Shown: positions 1-8,500, counted from the stretch's first letter. The stretch: 22,969 nucleotides of DNA from Candidatus Komeilibacteria bacterium (GCA_016204595.1 JACQKJ010000079.1:1-22969), one strand, 5' to 3'. The notes: generated by a model from the sequence alone, not told the origin. A program made the numbers and translations.

Positions 1-2970
1 CTGAACGGCGAGCCAAATCACTGTAGCGCACAGTGCACCGGTATCACGCAGCCGTACTGCGGAAATAGCGTTATCGAGGCCGGCGAGCAGTGCGATAGCA
101 ATGTCGGCATTGGACAACACCAGCAGTGCAATCCAACCTCATGCCAGCTTGAAAACCTGACGTACTGCGGCGATGATGCCGTTCAGTCACCAAATGATGA
201 AGGCACCGGCGGTCCGTTGAACGACGGGAATGAAGAGTGTGACGGTTCTGCAGGCGTAGGCGAGAACCAGGCTTGTACTTCGGAATGCACGCTCATAACG
301 CTGGAATTCTGCGGAGACGACGAGAAGAACGGAGAAGAGGAGTGTGACGGCAGTGACGGCGTCGGGGACCATCAGCAGTGCACGGAGTCCTGCACACTTG
401 AAAATCTCAGTTACTGCGGTGATGGTTTTGTACAAACTCCAAATGATGGACAGACGGGGGGTCCGTTGAACGACGGGAATGAAGAGTGTGACGGTTCTGC
501 AGGCGTCGGCCCGCACCAATCCTGTTCTCTATCATGCGAATTAAACGATCTTACCTTCTGCGGTGATGGCGTCGCCCAGAATCCGAACGAGGAAGGCACC
601 GGCGGCCCACTGAATGACGGTAACGAACAGTGCGACGGCGAGGCTGGCGTTGGAGCTAATGAATCATGCACGCAGCAATGCACGCTTGAGGGCGTATCAT
701 TCTGCGGCGACGGAAACATTGACCAGGGCGAAAGCTGCGACGACGGATCACTTAATGGGCAACCAAATCACTGTAATGCACAATGCTCCGATATAACCTC
801 GCCCGTGTGTGGCAATGATGTCATCGAAGCGGGAGAACAATGCGATGACGATAATACAACTAATGGCGACGGCTGTAGCTCAAGCTGCACGACTGAATCC
901 CTCCAGTGCACCGGTTCAGGAACATACACCGTCAATTCGGAATTTGACCAGGGATCGCTCATCAACGTGACGCATACGCCGAGCGATCAGCTGCAGCTTT
1001 CTGACCAGGTCAATGCATTTAACTTTATCTGGGTGGCCGTCTCGACAAAAGGAACGGTAGTCAAGATCGATACTGACACAGGCGCAATTGTCGGCGAGTA
1101 CAAAACATCGCCCTCCAGTCAAGGCAATGGCGATCCTTCAAGAACCACAGTGGATAAGGACGGGAGCGTATGGCTCTCAAACCGCAGCGACGTGTTCAAC
1201 GGTCATGGTTCCATAATTCACATCGGTCTTGTCGAGAACGGCCAGTGTGAGGACCGCAACGGCAACGGCATTATCGAAACTTCAACAGCACAAAATACCA
1301 TTCTGGACTGGGATGACGCGTCTGGAACACGCAACGTAGCAACCGCTGATGACGAATGTATCGTACACTATGTCGAACTTCCGAACTCACGCGGCACCCG
1401 CCATGTTTCTGTCGACGCCAATAACGACGTCTGGGCCGCAGGTCTTTCTACAAGAAACTTTGACCTCGTCAAAGGCGGTAAATGGAATGTGGCAAATTCC
1501 GGAACAATCATCCGTAGCGAACCAAGCGTTGGTTACGGCGGCTACGGCGGTCTTATCGACCCGAGCGGCGTTATCTGGTCAGCGAATCGCTTACTCCGCT
1601 GGGACACCGCGAATCCTTTGACCGGTGCCAACGGCACGAACTGGACCGGTTACGAGCATGACAGCTACGGCCTCTGCATCGACAGCCAGGGCAACGTATG
1701 GAACACGTCACTCTTCGGCGGCGTCACCAGGAAATTCGCTCCTGATGGATCGCTTCTCGGAACCTTCCCGCACGGTTTCGGCACTGCCCAGGGCTGCGCC
1801 GTTGACGGCAATGACCATGTCTGGGTGGCTCACTCGCTCTTGGGCGGGTCAAGCGTCGGACATCTTCTGAATGATGGCACCTTCATCGGAAACGTTCCGG
1901 TCGGCAGCGGTCCTACAGGGGTTTCGGTTGATGCAAACGGCAAAGTTTGGGCGACTAACTACTACTCAAAAACCGTATCCCGCATTGATCCGACTGCAGG
2001 AGCGCTTGGTGCAGACTTAGTCACGCCGATCGGCGCGGTTGACTTCACCAGCGTGGATCTCGGCGGCAACCCGTACAATTACTCCGACATGACCGGCAGC
2101 ACCTTATCCGGCAAAGCCGAGAGCGGCACCTGGACAGTGGTTCATGACGGCGTCAACGGAGCATTCCCCTGGAAAAACATTGACTGGAACGCAAGTGTTC
2201 CTTCCGGCGGAAGCCTGACGGTGACGGTTGCGACCAGCGCTGACGGTAGTACGTTCGGAGCGCCGCAGAGCGTTGCCGACGGCCAGGATCTCACATCGCT
2301 GAGTTCCCGATACCTGAAAGTTGTGGTGAGCTTCGAACGAGGCGATGAAGACGCAAGCCCTGTTCTCTTTGACCTCGCGGTCAACAGAAACTGCGGTGGA
2401 GACGAACCTCCGACAACTACACCCCCTGAACCAACCCCACCCAGTGGTGGCGGCGGAGGAGGCGGTGGCGGCGGCTTCCAGTCACTCCTGGTCTTCAACG
2501 AGAAGAACGAAACGGTAGCGCTTCCCGATTCGACCGTCAGCTGGTTCACGAACGTCTCGGCTACTTGCGTCGCTCTGTATGATGACGCATCGCATGACAA
2601 TACAGGAACACCGCCTGCGTACGGCTACGATTCACAGGTTCCGGGCATCACCGGCAATGGGACCTACCATACCGCGACCCTCACGGGACTCACGACCGGA
2701 GTCACCTATTACTGGAGGCCGAATTGCACTGCAACCGGCAGCTCACAGACAGCTCTGGGTCAGCAGCTCACCATTGCTCTGGCAGAGAACCCCGTTGTAC
2801 TTGGCTTTGAAGCGCCAGCCCAACCAGAGGAGAATGTCAAAGTACTCGGCTTCGAAATCCTGCCGAAAACAGGCGGCGACCTGGCCGGGTATTACGCCGG
2901 GATCTTCAGCGTCTTCGGTACGATACTCATCGGTCTCTACCTCGGTTATCGCCGTTCGCTTCTACGGTAA
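1..2970 (+). CDS. Cysteine-rich repeat surface protein with beta-propeller and LPKTG sorting signal (5' partial)
   Basis: The frame is open from base 1, so the true start lies upstream; the window holds 989 residues. Residues 1 to about 300 are cysteine-rich repeats of the DUF4215/Myxococcus type, with recurring CGDG, NDGNEECDG and CDDDN blocks. Residues about 330-670 carry Vgb/SMP-30-like propeller blades (motifs such as VDKDGSVWLSN and VDANGKVWATN). A beta-rich domain follows (about 680-797), then a Pro/Thr linker and a run of ten glycines (about 800-825), then a fibronectin III-like domain (about 826-930). The C terminus is a classic sorting signal: LPKTG at residues 954-958 (bases 2860-2874), a hydrophobic segment, and the basic tail RRSLLR. 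Family knowledge says sortase cleaves between T and G and fixes the protein to the envelope. The stop is immediately followed by the sortase start. Ligand and role are unknown; adhesion is a guess. Confidence 0.9.
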   Translation: MNGEPNHCSAQCTGITQPYCGNSVIEAGEQCDSNVGIGQHQQCNPTSCQLENLTYCGDDAVQSPNDEGTGGPLNDGNEECDGSAGVGENQACTSECTLITLEFCGDDEKNGEEECDGSDGVGDHQQCTESCTLENLSYCGDGFVQTPNDGQTGGPLNDGNEECDGSAGVGPHQSCSLSCELNDLTFCGDGVAQNPNEEGTGGPLNDGNEQCDGEAGVGANESCTQQCTLEGVSFCGDGNIDQGESCDDGSLNGQPNHCNAQCSDITSPVCGNDVIEAGEQCDDDNTTNGDGCSSSCTTESLQCTGSGTYTVNSEFDQGSLINVTHTPSDQLQLSDQVNAFNFIWVAVSTKGTVVKIDTDTGAIVGEYKTSPSSQGNGDPSRTTVDKDGSVWLSNRSDVFNGHGSIIHIGLVENGQCEDRNGNGIIETSTAQNTILDWDDASGTRNVATADDECIVHYVELPNSRGTRHVSVDANNDVWAAGLSTRNFDLVKGGKWNVANSGTIIRSEPSVGYGGYGGLIDPSGVIWSANRLLRWDTANPLTGANGTNWTGYEHDSYGLCIDSQGNVWNTSLFGGVTRKFAPDGSLLGTFPHGFGTAQGCAVDGNDHVWVAHSLLGGSSVGHLLNDGTFIGNVPVGSGPTGVSVDANGKVWATNYYSKTVSRIDPTAGALGADLVTPIGAVDFTSVDLGGNPYNYSDMTGSTLSGKAESGTWTVVHDGVNGAFPWKNIDWNASVPSGGSLTVTVATSADGSTFGAPQSVADGQDLTSLSSRYLKVVVSFERGDEDASPVLFDLAVNRNCGGDEPPTTTPPEPTPPSGGGGGGGGGGFQSLLVFNEKNETVALPDSTVSWFTNVSATCVALYDDASHDNTGTPPAYGYDSQVPGITGNGTYHTATLTGLTTGVTYYWRPNCTATGSSQTALGQQLTIALAENPVVLGFEAPAQPEENVKVLGFEILPKTGGDLAGYYAGIFSVFGTILIGLYLGYRRSLLR

Positions 2971-3684
2971 ATGACACGACGAGCCTACCTCATACTCATT
3001 GTAGGCACTCTGGCCGTATTCAGCATCGCGCTGCTACGGCCGGAGTTTGTCTTGGGTACGCTTGATCGATTCGCGCTCCCTGCTACCGTCGAAACCGCAA
3101 AAACCATTCAAACAGATCAAAAGCCCGCTGAACAGCCCGAACAGAAAAAGGATTTCGATCTTAAAAATATAAATTTCAATATCACGGAGGCTGAGCAGAA
3201 GCAAGCGGCTGCAGAGGATGCGCAACCGAAATCTCCAGAAGTACAGCCTGCGTCGATCAGCGCCAGCCAGAATCATCTCATTATTCCCCGTATGGGCGTC
3301 GATGCAGATGTCATTCACGACGATACGGACGCAGCGCTACTGAAAGGACTCTGGCATATACCCGGATCGGCATTCCCGGGGCAAAACGGCAATATCGTTA
3401 TCAGCGCGCACCGATGGCTGCATAAGCCGCCGAACCCGACGACCTTTTACTCGATCGACAAAATTCAGGTTGGCGATCCTATTTATTACGATTACGAAGG
3501 ATCCCGCTACGAATATAAAGTTACCAAGCATTTCATCGTGAATCCCGAGGACGTCTATATTTTGGATCAAGATGAGAACAAACTCACGCTCTTCACCTGC
3601 ACGCCGCTCTACTCGACGAAACAGCGGTACGTGGTGAATGCGGAGCTTGTGTCGGTAACTCAGTTAGGAGAAAATCAGAAATAA
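2971..3684 (+). CDS. Sortase (class D/E-like transpeptidase)
   Basis: This is a 237-residue membrane-anchored cysteine transpeptidase. A transmembrane segment covers residues about 5-23. A charged, low-complexity spacer (about 45-95) leads to the sortase beta-barrel (about 100-230). The catalytic triad is visible: His147 in VISAHR, Cys210 in TLFTCTP and Arg219 in KQRYVV. The TLxTCxP signature fits class D/E sortases better than class A or B. The ATG directly abuts the TAA of the LPKTG protein, so the two are almost certainly co-transcribed and probably translationally coupled, and the upstream product is the obvious substrate. The acceptor in the cell wall cannot be read from sequence. The class assignment is less certain than the family. 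Confidence 0.93.
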   Translation: MTRRAYLILIVGTLAVFSIALLRPEFVLGTLDRFALPATVETAKTIQTDQKPAEQPEQKKDFDLKNINFNITEAEQKQAAAEDAQPKSPEVQPASISASQNHLIIPRMGVDADVIHDDTDAALLKGLWHIPGSAFPGQNGNIVISAHRWLHKPPNPTTFYSIDKIQVGDPIYYDYEGSRYEYKVTKHFIVNPEDVYILDQDENKLTLFTCTPLYSTKQRYVVNAELVSVTQLGENQK

Positions 3685-3698
3685 GTTAGTAAGAAATC

Positions 3699-3767
3699 GG
3701 AAGTCGGTTAAAGAAATAGGAAATAAGACATCGGATTTCCAATCTCGTATTTCTTTAACCGACTTCC
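3699..3767. repeat. Intergenic 20-bp perfect inverted repeat (large hairpin)
   Basis: Arms 3699-3718 and 3748-3767 are perfect reverse complements over 20 bases (GGAAGTCGGTTAAAGAAATA and its complement). Inside the 29-base spacer a smaller hairpin, GGAAAT (3719-3724) with ATTTCC (3735-3740), continues the fold. It lies between the sortase stop and the next promoter. It lacks a clear T-run, so it may be a weak terminator, an mRNA-stabilising hairpin or a small non-autonomous repeat. Confidence 0.75.
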
Positions 3768-3812
3768 TATCACCTATGAACTGATCTCATATTCTTAACT
3801 AGATTACCGTGG

Positions 3813-3841
3813 GTGACAACCTCGACACAGAGTGCTACAAT
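3813..3841 (+). promoter_or_regulatory. Sigma70-type promoter before the nucleotide-sugar dehydrogenase-like gene
   Basis: The -35 is GTGACA (3813-3818) and the -10 is TACAAT (3836-3841), with a 17-base spacer. Transcription would start near 3848, leaving a leader of about 13 bases before the ATG at 3861 and no visible Shine-Dalgarno. Confidence 0.6.
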
Positions 3842-3860
3842 TCAGCTCGAATAATCAGCT

Positions 3861-4667
3861 ATGTTTGACCGAATTACCATCGCAGGACTCGGCATTGTCG
3901 GCTCTGCTGTACAAGCATATTTGAACGGTACAGGCCTCGCAGCGCAGGCGTATGACCCGCCGAAAGGCCTCAAAGACGCATCGGTTCTCAAAAAAGCCGA
4001 TATTGTTTTTATTACCGTGCCCACGCCCTATACCGAGAATGGTTTTGACTTGCGGTATGTGAACGAAGTGGTGCACCGTATCGGAGATAACGCAATCGTG
4101 GTCATCAAGTCCACGGTGCTGCCAGGCACGACGGATGCGTACCAAAGACAACACCCAAACCTCAAAATGATGTTCAGCCCTGAATTTTTGACGGAGAAAA
4201 CCGCAACGCATGACTTCAGTCATCCCACACGGCAAATCGTCGGATATACGGAGGTCAGCCGCGATGTCGCGCCGAAGGTGCTTGATCTCCTTCCGCCGGC
4301 TCCGTATCGTGCGACCATGCGCGCAGCGGAAGCTGAAATGATCAAATACATGAACAATGTCTTTTATGCACTGAAGGTGACCTATGCGAATCAGTTGTAC
4401 GATCTCTGCGAGGCAATGGGCATCGATTATAACCTTGTTGTCGAAGGAGCGACTTCATCGGAACCGATGATGGGCCAAAATCACTGGGACGTCATGTTCG
4501 GCGGCTATCGCGGTTACGACGGCAAATGCCTGCCCAAGGACGTCCGCGCGTTGATACAGTTCGGCACAGAACACCATATTGACATATCATTGCTTGAAAA
4601 AATCGAAGAGCTCAATAATCGGCGTATGGCCGGCAAAGATATGAAGTCTCCCGGATCGGCGTTATGA
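3861..4667 (+). CDS. UDP-glucose/GDP-mannose dehydrogenase family protein, lacking the C-terminal domain
   Basis: The family oxidises nucleotide-sugar C6 alcohols to uronic acids with two NAD+. Visible here are the Rossmann motif GLGIVG (residues 9-14), the substrate motif KSTVLPGTT (83-91), SPEFL with Glu109, KYMNN with Lys162, and the catalytic cysteine Cys223 in GYDGKCLPKD. The protein stops at 268 residues, while usual members exceed 400, so the C-terminal UDP-binding domain is absent. No leftover of that domain is visible downstream, because xth starts within the last codons (ATGA overlap). It may be a genuine short form, with a different substrate or partner, rather than a pseudogene, since all active-site motifs are intact. 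The exact substrate is unknown. Confidence 0.85.
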   Translation: MFDRITIAGLGIVGSAVQAYLNGTGLAAQAYDPPKGLKDASVLKKADIVFITVPTPYTENGFDLRYVNEVVHRIGDNAIVVIKSTVLPGTTDAYQRQHPNLKMMFSPEFLTEKTATHDFSHPTRQIVGYTEVSRDVAPKVLDLLPPAPYRATMRAAEAEMIKYMNNVFYALKVTYANQLYDLCEAMGIDYNLVVEGATSSEPMMGQNHWDVMFGGYRGYDGKCLPKDVRALIQFGTEHHIDISLLEKIEELNNRRMAGKDMKSPGSAL

Positions 4668-5446
4668 AACGACTTTCGCTCTATTCATGGAACGTGAATG
4701 GCATTCGCGCCGCAGTGCGCAACGGCTTTACTGACTTCCTCAAAAAGCAAAAACCCGACATCATCGGGCTGCAGGAAGTGAAGATCGACAGCGCTACTCG
4801 AGCGAAAACGACATTTGACTTCGCGGAATATGATGAGCATTGGAACCCGGCTGAACGGCCGGGCTACAGCGGGACAGCAACACTCGTCCTTTCAAAGCTC
4901 GCATCAAAACCTCTCAAAGCGACGATGGGAATAGGCGAGAAACGGTTCGATGACGAGGGGCGCATACAAACGCTCGAATTCGAAAAATTCTATTTTGTCA
5001 ACGCATACTTTCCGAATTCGGCGGAGGAGTTAGTACGCTTACCGTACAAACTCGCTTTTAACAAGGCGTTCCTTGCGTACGTAAAGAAATTGGAACGAAA
5101 AAAGCCGGTCATTTTTTGCGGTGACCTCAATGTTGCCCACAAGGAGATCGACCTTAAAAATCCAAAAAGCAACGCTGAAAACGCCGGCTTCACGCCGCAG
5201 GAGCGCGAAGGAATGGACGCGTTCATCAAGGCCGGTTTCGCTGATACGTTCCGCCACCTGCATCCGAACACTATTCAATACTCCTGGTGGACGTATCGTT
5301 TTCAGGCACGGGCGCGCAATGTCGGATGGCGCATCGATTACTTCCTGGTGAGCTCAAAACTACTGCCAAAAATCAAGAAAGCGTTTATTTTGGACTCTGT
5401 CCTGGGGTCGGATCACTGCCCGGTAGGCATAGAACTGGCGCTGTAA
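4664..5446 (+). CDS. xth: Exodeoxyribonuclease III / AP endonuclease
   Basis: This is a 260-residue enzyme of the exonuclease III (EEP) family, which cleaves DNA 5' of abasic sites in base excision repair and has 3'-5' exonuclease activity. The expected motifs are present in order: SWNVNG with Asn10, LQEVK with Glu38 (metal ligand), GDLNV with Asp154 and Asn156, WRIDYFL with Asp225, and GSDHCPV with the catalytic pair Asp250-His251. Length is typical. It overlaps the preceding gene by 4 bases and so probably depends on that gene's promoter. It is a compact bacterial type without extensions. Confidence 0.96.
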   Translation: MKRLSLYSWNVNGIRAAVRNGFTDFLKKQKPDIIGLQEVKIDSATRAKTTFDFAEYDEHWNPAERPGYSGTATLVLSKLASKPLKATMGIGEKRFDDEGRIQTLEFEKFYFVNAYFPNSAEELVRLPYKLAFNKAFLAYVKKLERKKPVIFCGDLNVAHKEIDLKNPKSNAENAGFTPQEREGMDAFIKAGFADTFRHLHPNTIQYSWWTYRFQARARNVGWRIDYFLVSSKLLPKIKKAFILDSVLGSDHCPVGIELAL

Positions 5447-5462
5447 TCAAGACTCCTTCCTG

Positions 5463-5471
5463 TGGTATACT
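5463..5471 (+). promoter_or_regulatory. Extended -10 promoter TGGTATACT
   Basis: TGG plus TATACT (5466-5471) forms an extended -10. The -35 position (5443-5448, GTAATC) is poor, as is allowed for extended -10 promoters. The start would fall near 5478, about 7 bases before the ATG at 5485. The same nonamer precedes the M23 peptidase gene. Confidence 0.55.
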
Positions 5472-5484
5472 AACGATCACGCGT

Positions 5485-5847
5485 ATGAAAGGAAAAGTCT
5501 TCGTAGACAGCGCCCAAATCGTTAACTGGATACCCGAAGATCCGACCGGCGATATTGAGGGAACAAAGCTTGCCATGGAGGTTATGGAAGGCATCGTCGA
5601 GGAACAGGGTCCGTCTTTGATTTTAGTCGATCTCACCAAGGGACAGCGCCCGAACGCGTTGCAGCGCCAGATCATCATCAACACGATACGCAGCAATATG
5701 CATAGCATAAAAAAGATCGCGATCTTCGGCGAAAGCGCCCTTATGAAAGCGGTTGCCTTTTTCGTCATCAATACCTCGGGCTACTCAAACATGAGATTCT
5801 TCAGCAGCCGCAGCCAGGCGATCCAATGGCTGCAGCAGACCCAGTAG
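5485..5847 (+). CDS. SpoIIAA-like (STAS/SEC14-type) protein
   Basis: This is a 120-residue soluble protein. The frame is open further upstream inside xth, but the ATG at 5485 follows the promoter and gives a domain-sized protein, so I chose it. Features of the SpoIIAA-like fold are a central hydrophobic strand SLILVDLT, the segment KIAIFGESALMKAVAFF, and the tail MRFFSSRSQAIQWLQ, close to the 'RFF...A..WL' ending usual in this family. Such domains bind lipids or act as non-catalytic switches in other bacteria; no specific role can be assigned. It is the first gene of a three-gene unit with a PilM-like ATPase-fold protein and a membrane glycosyltransferase, so a regulatory or scaffolding role for that pair is possible. 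Confidence 0.7.
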   Translation: MKGKVFVDSAQIVNWIPEDPTGDIEGTKLAMEVMEGIVEEQGPSLILVDLTKGQRPNALQRQIIINTIRSNMHSIKKIAIFGESALMKAVAFFVINTSGYSNMRFFSSRSQAIQWLQQTQ

Positions 5848-5849
5848 GT

Positions 5850-6947
5850 ATGCGACACGTATTTCAGCGACAGGCAAAAGCGCCGCAGCACGCGGTCGGC
5901 ATTGATATTTCCGATGGCAGTATAGAGCTGGTCAATCTCGGCAAACGCAGAGACAATTCATTTACGATCCAGGATCAGGCTCGAGTTGTACTGGACCCGG
6001 AGACGATCGTCCACGGCACGATAGTCAACGAAAAAAAGTTCATTGCCGCGTGCACGGAGCTTTTCCTGAAAGCCCGTCTTGATACGAAGGGCGTGGCAGT
6101 CGCATCGGCATTGCCAGACGGCCAGGTGCTCACCAAAGCGATACCCCTCGCTGCAGGAGCACACCAGCTTGATCCCGAATACATGGACAACCTGGCCAAA
6201 TCACTCTACAAAGGGCTCGGATACCATATCCCGACGCCTCGTCTCCAATGGACATTGCACCGGCACAGCCCGGAGCGATCCGAGCTTATCGTGTACGTTG
6301 CGGATTCCCGAACGATACAGCGCTGGCAAGCTGTCTTTCGGCACTTTCACATGAAGCTCATCGTCATGGAGATGGAATCCCTGGCGCTGGCACGCGCCCT
6401 GCTGCACCCCTTGAGCGGACACGACACAGTTGCCTTACTCGATTTCGGCTACCGGCAAACGAACGTGTGTCTGTTCGATGCGAAAGGATTGCGGTATTCG
6501 CACACGATCGGCGAGGGGGGACTCGGCCTTACCTCACGCCTTGCTCATGAGCTGAACATCGCCTTCGACAAAGCGGAACAGCGCAAACGATCGTGCAACC
6601 TTGCCAAGCCGACAGATACGACAGAACTCACCATCGTACACCAACACTACGTGCGTATACTCGAAGAAACGCATGAGGCGCTGCAGCGTGTGGCGCATCC
6701 GATAACTCGAGCCGTTATCACGGGCGGCGCATCGACCATTGCAGGTCTGAAAACCCTGACCGAAAAAATCCTCGGGTACCGAACCGTGCGCGGTACGCTG
6801 TCAAAGACCGCGCTTGGAAAACATATCGCTCTCGGGGCTGCAAGGGACGACCACTGGCAGGCGATCTACGCGGGTGCGTATGGGCTGGCGATCCGCGGCG
6901 CATCGCGCGAAACGCTCTGGCGGGGGATCAACTTTGTAAAAAAATAA
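5850..6947 (+). CDS. PilM/FtsA-like actin-fold protein
   Basis: This is a 365-residue protein of the PilM/FtsA (actin/HSP70 fold) group, cytoplasmic and without membrane segments. Nucleotide-binding signatures are visible: phosphate 1 in VGIDISDGSIELV (about residues 16-28), phosphate 2 in LLDFGYRQTN (about 196-205) and the adenosine motif VITGGAS (about 289-295). PilM normally joins the inner-membrane platform of type IV pili by binding the PilN tail, but no pilN or pilO lies here. I chose the ATG at 5850, two bases after the upstream TAG; an in-frame ATG at 5826 would add eight residues. The spacing to the glycosyltransferase is two bases. PilM-like is favoured over FtsA because there is no C-terminal amphipathic helix typical of FtsA. 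Confidence 0.75.
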   Translation: MRHVFQRQAKAPQHAVGIDISDGSIELVNLGKRRDNSFTIQDQARVVLDPETIVHGTIVNEKKFIAACTELFLKARLDTKGVAVASALPDGQVLTKAIPLAAGAHQLDPEYMDNLAKSLYKGLGYHIPTPRLQWTLHRHSPERSELIVYVADSRTIQRWQAVFRHFHMKLIVMEMESLALARALLHPLSGHDTVALLDFGYRQTNVCLFDAKGLRYSHTIGEGGLGLTSRLAHELNIAFDKAEQRKRSCNLAKPTDTTELTIVHQHYVRILEETHEALQRVAHPITRAVITGGASTIAGLKTLTEKILGYRTVRGTLSKTALGKHIALGAARDDHWQAIYAGAYGLAIRGASRETLWRGINFVKK

Positions 6948-6949
6948 TA

Positions 6950-8500
6950 ATGAACAGCCGTACTAGAACGTACATTGCCTATCGGGCGCTCGAAATATTT
7001 CCGGGCCTTATGGTCTGGCTGACATTTGCCGCACTCTTTGCGCTTTCATTCATGCGTCCGCTCTATGCCATATACTTCATCATTTTGTTCGATCTGTATT
7101 GGATGCTGCGTATTTCATACCTCATGACCTATGTCCTGATCTCCTGGTCGCGCTTCCGAAAAACCAGCCGCATCGACTGGTCGCAGGCCCTTGAACGCGA
7201 TTTCGGAGCGTCTGCCGACAAACGATGGAAAGACTACTGGCATATCATATTTCTCCCGACCTATAAGGAGCCGTATGCGGTCATCCAGGCATCGCTGTCC
7301 GCCATCGTATCATCCACGTACGGCCGGAAAGACCGCATGCTGGTCGTGCTGGCCGGAGAGGAGCAGGACCGGGAAAAATTCAGCGTGAATGCGGCACGTG
7401 CGAAGCAGGAATTCGGGCACCGGCTGCATACCCTGCTCACCACCCTGCATCCGCATGGAGTCCCCGGTGAGCTTTCCGGTAAGGGGTCAAATCTGTACTA
7501 TGCCGGCCACCAGGCACAGGCGTATATCGATGAGCTGGGCATCGAGTATAAAAAGATAATCGTTTCGACTTTTGACGTTGACACCGTCGCACACCCGCAG
7601 TACTTCTCGCACTTGACCTATCAATTTCTCAATCACCCGAACCCGTACCGCGCGAGCTTCCAACCGCTCACGCTCTATCACAATAATATCTGGGAATCTG
7701 ACCCGCTCACCAGGGTCGTTGCGAACTCGACTACCTTTTGGCTGCTCACCGATCTCGCGCGGTCAGACCGCCTTTTCACGTTCTCATCGCACAGCATGAG
7801 CTGGCAGGCTCTCGTGGACATCGGCTTCTGGCAGAATAACATCGTCACCGAGGACTCCCGCATCTTTTTGCAGTGTTTGGTGCATTACGACGGGGACTAT
7901 GAGGTATTCCCGATGTATATTCCCGTTTCCATGAACACGGTCTACATGGGTTCCCTCTTCAGAAGTTTGGTCAACCAATACAAACAGATGCGGCGCTGGG
8001 CCTACGGCGTTGAGCATTTTCCGTACATGGTCTGGCATTTCGCGCATAATTCGCGCATCCCGTTCAAGAAAAAACTGACGTACATCTGGAACCAGACGGA
8101 AGGCGTCTACTCATGGGCGACCGCGCCAATCATTATGTTCGTTGGCGGCAGGCTTCCGCTTATCGTAAGCGAAGCTAACCGTGATACGTCGTTCATCGCA
8201 CAACAGACGCCGCTTATTCTGAGTACCATCATGACAGGAGCTCTCTGGGGGATCATCGTCATCGCAATTATGAGCACGCTGATCCTGCCTCCCAAACCGA
8301 TGAAAGGTTTCCGGCGCATCATCCAATACGCGATCATGCTCCTGCAGTGGGCCCTATTCCCGATTACCATGATCGTATTCGGTGCGCTGCCGGCAATTGA
8401 TGCGCAGACGCGTCTTATGATCGGAAAGTATCTTGATTTCTGGGTGACCGAAAAACGAAGCGAGTCAGACTCACTCGAGAAGAGCGGCATGCCCGTTTAG
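6950..8500 (+). CDS. Membrane GT2 glycosyltransferase (cellulose-synthase-like)
   Basis: This is a 516-residue integral membrane protein. Two N-terminal transmembrane segments (about 17-36 and 38-66) precede a GT-A catalytic domain (about 95-350). C-terminal membrane segments follow near 390-405, 420-447 and 465-485. Catalytic signatures of processive family 2 enzymes are present: the nucleotide-binding region FLPTYKEP (101-108), FDVD (208-211, the DxD metal site), TEDS (300-303, catalytic base Asp302) and QMRRW (346-350, the QxxRW acceptor motif). Family knowledge suggests polymerisation or transfer of sugars across the membrane from a nucleotide sugar; donor and product are unknown. It is co-transcribed with the PilM-like and SpoIIAA-like genes. 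Its last 30 bases overlap the convergent fmt gene. Confidence 0.88.
   Translation: MNSRTRTYIAYRALEIFPGLMVWLTFAALFALSFMRPLYAIYFIILFDLYWMLRISYLMTYVLISWSRFRKTSRIDWSQALERDFGASADKRWKDYWHIIFLPTYKEPYAVIQASLSAIVSSTYGRKDRMLVVLAGEEQDREKFSVNAARAKQEFGHRLHTLLTTLHPHGVPGELSGKGSNLYYAGHQAQAYIDELGIEYKKIIVSTFDVDTVAHPQYFSHLTYQFLNHPNPYRASFQPLTLYHNNIWESDPLTRVVANSTTFWLLTDLARSDRLFTFSSHSMSWQALVDIGFWQNNIVTEDSRIFLQCLVHYDGDYEVFPMYIPVSMNTVYMGSLFRSLVNQYKQMRRWAYGVEHFPYMVWHFAHNSRIPFKKKLTYIWNQTEGVYSWATAPIIMFVGGRLPLIVSEANRDTSFIAQQTPLILSTIMTGALWGIIVIAIMSTLILPPKPMKGFRRIIQYAIMLLQWALFPITMIVFGALPAIDAQTRLMIGKYLDFWVTEKRSESDSLEKSGMPV

Noticed and set aside
187..719. Minus-strand reading frames opposite the cysteine-rich repeats
   Set aside because: They mirror the repeats of the real plus-strand gene and have no start signals or domain features.
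5287..5484. Upstream extension of the SpoIIAA-like gene
   Set aside because: It lies inside xth and crosses the TGGTATACT promoter; the ATG at 5485 gives a domain-sized protein.
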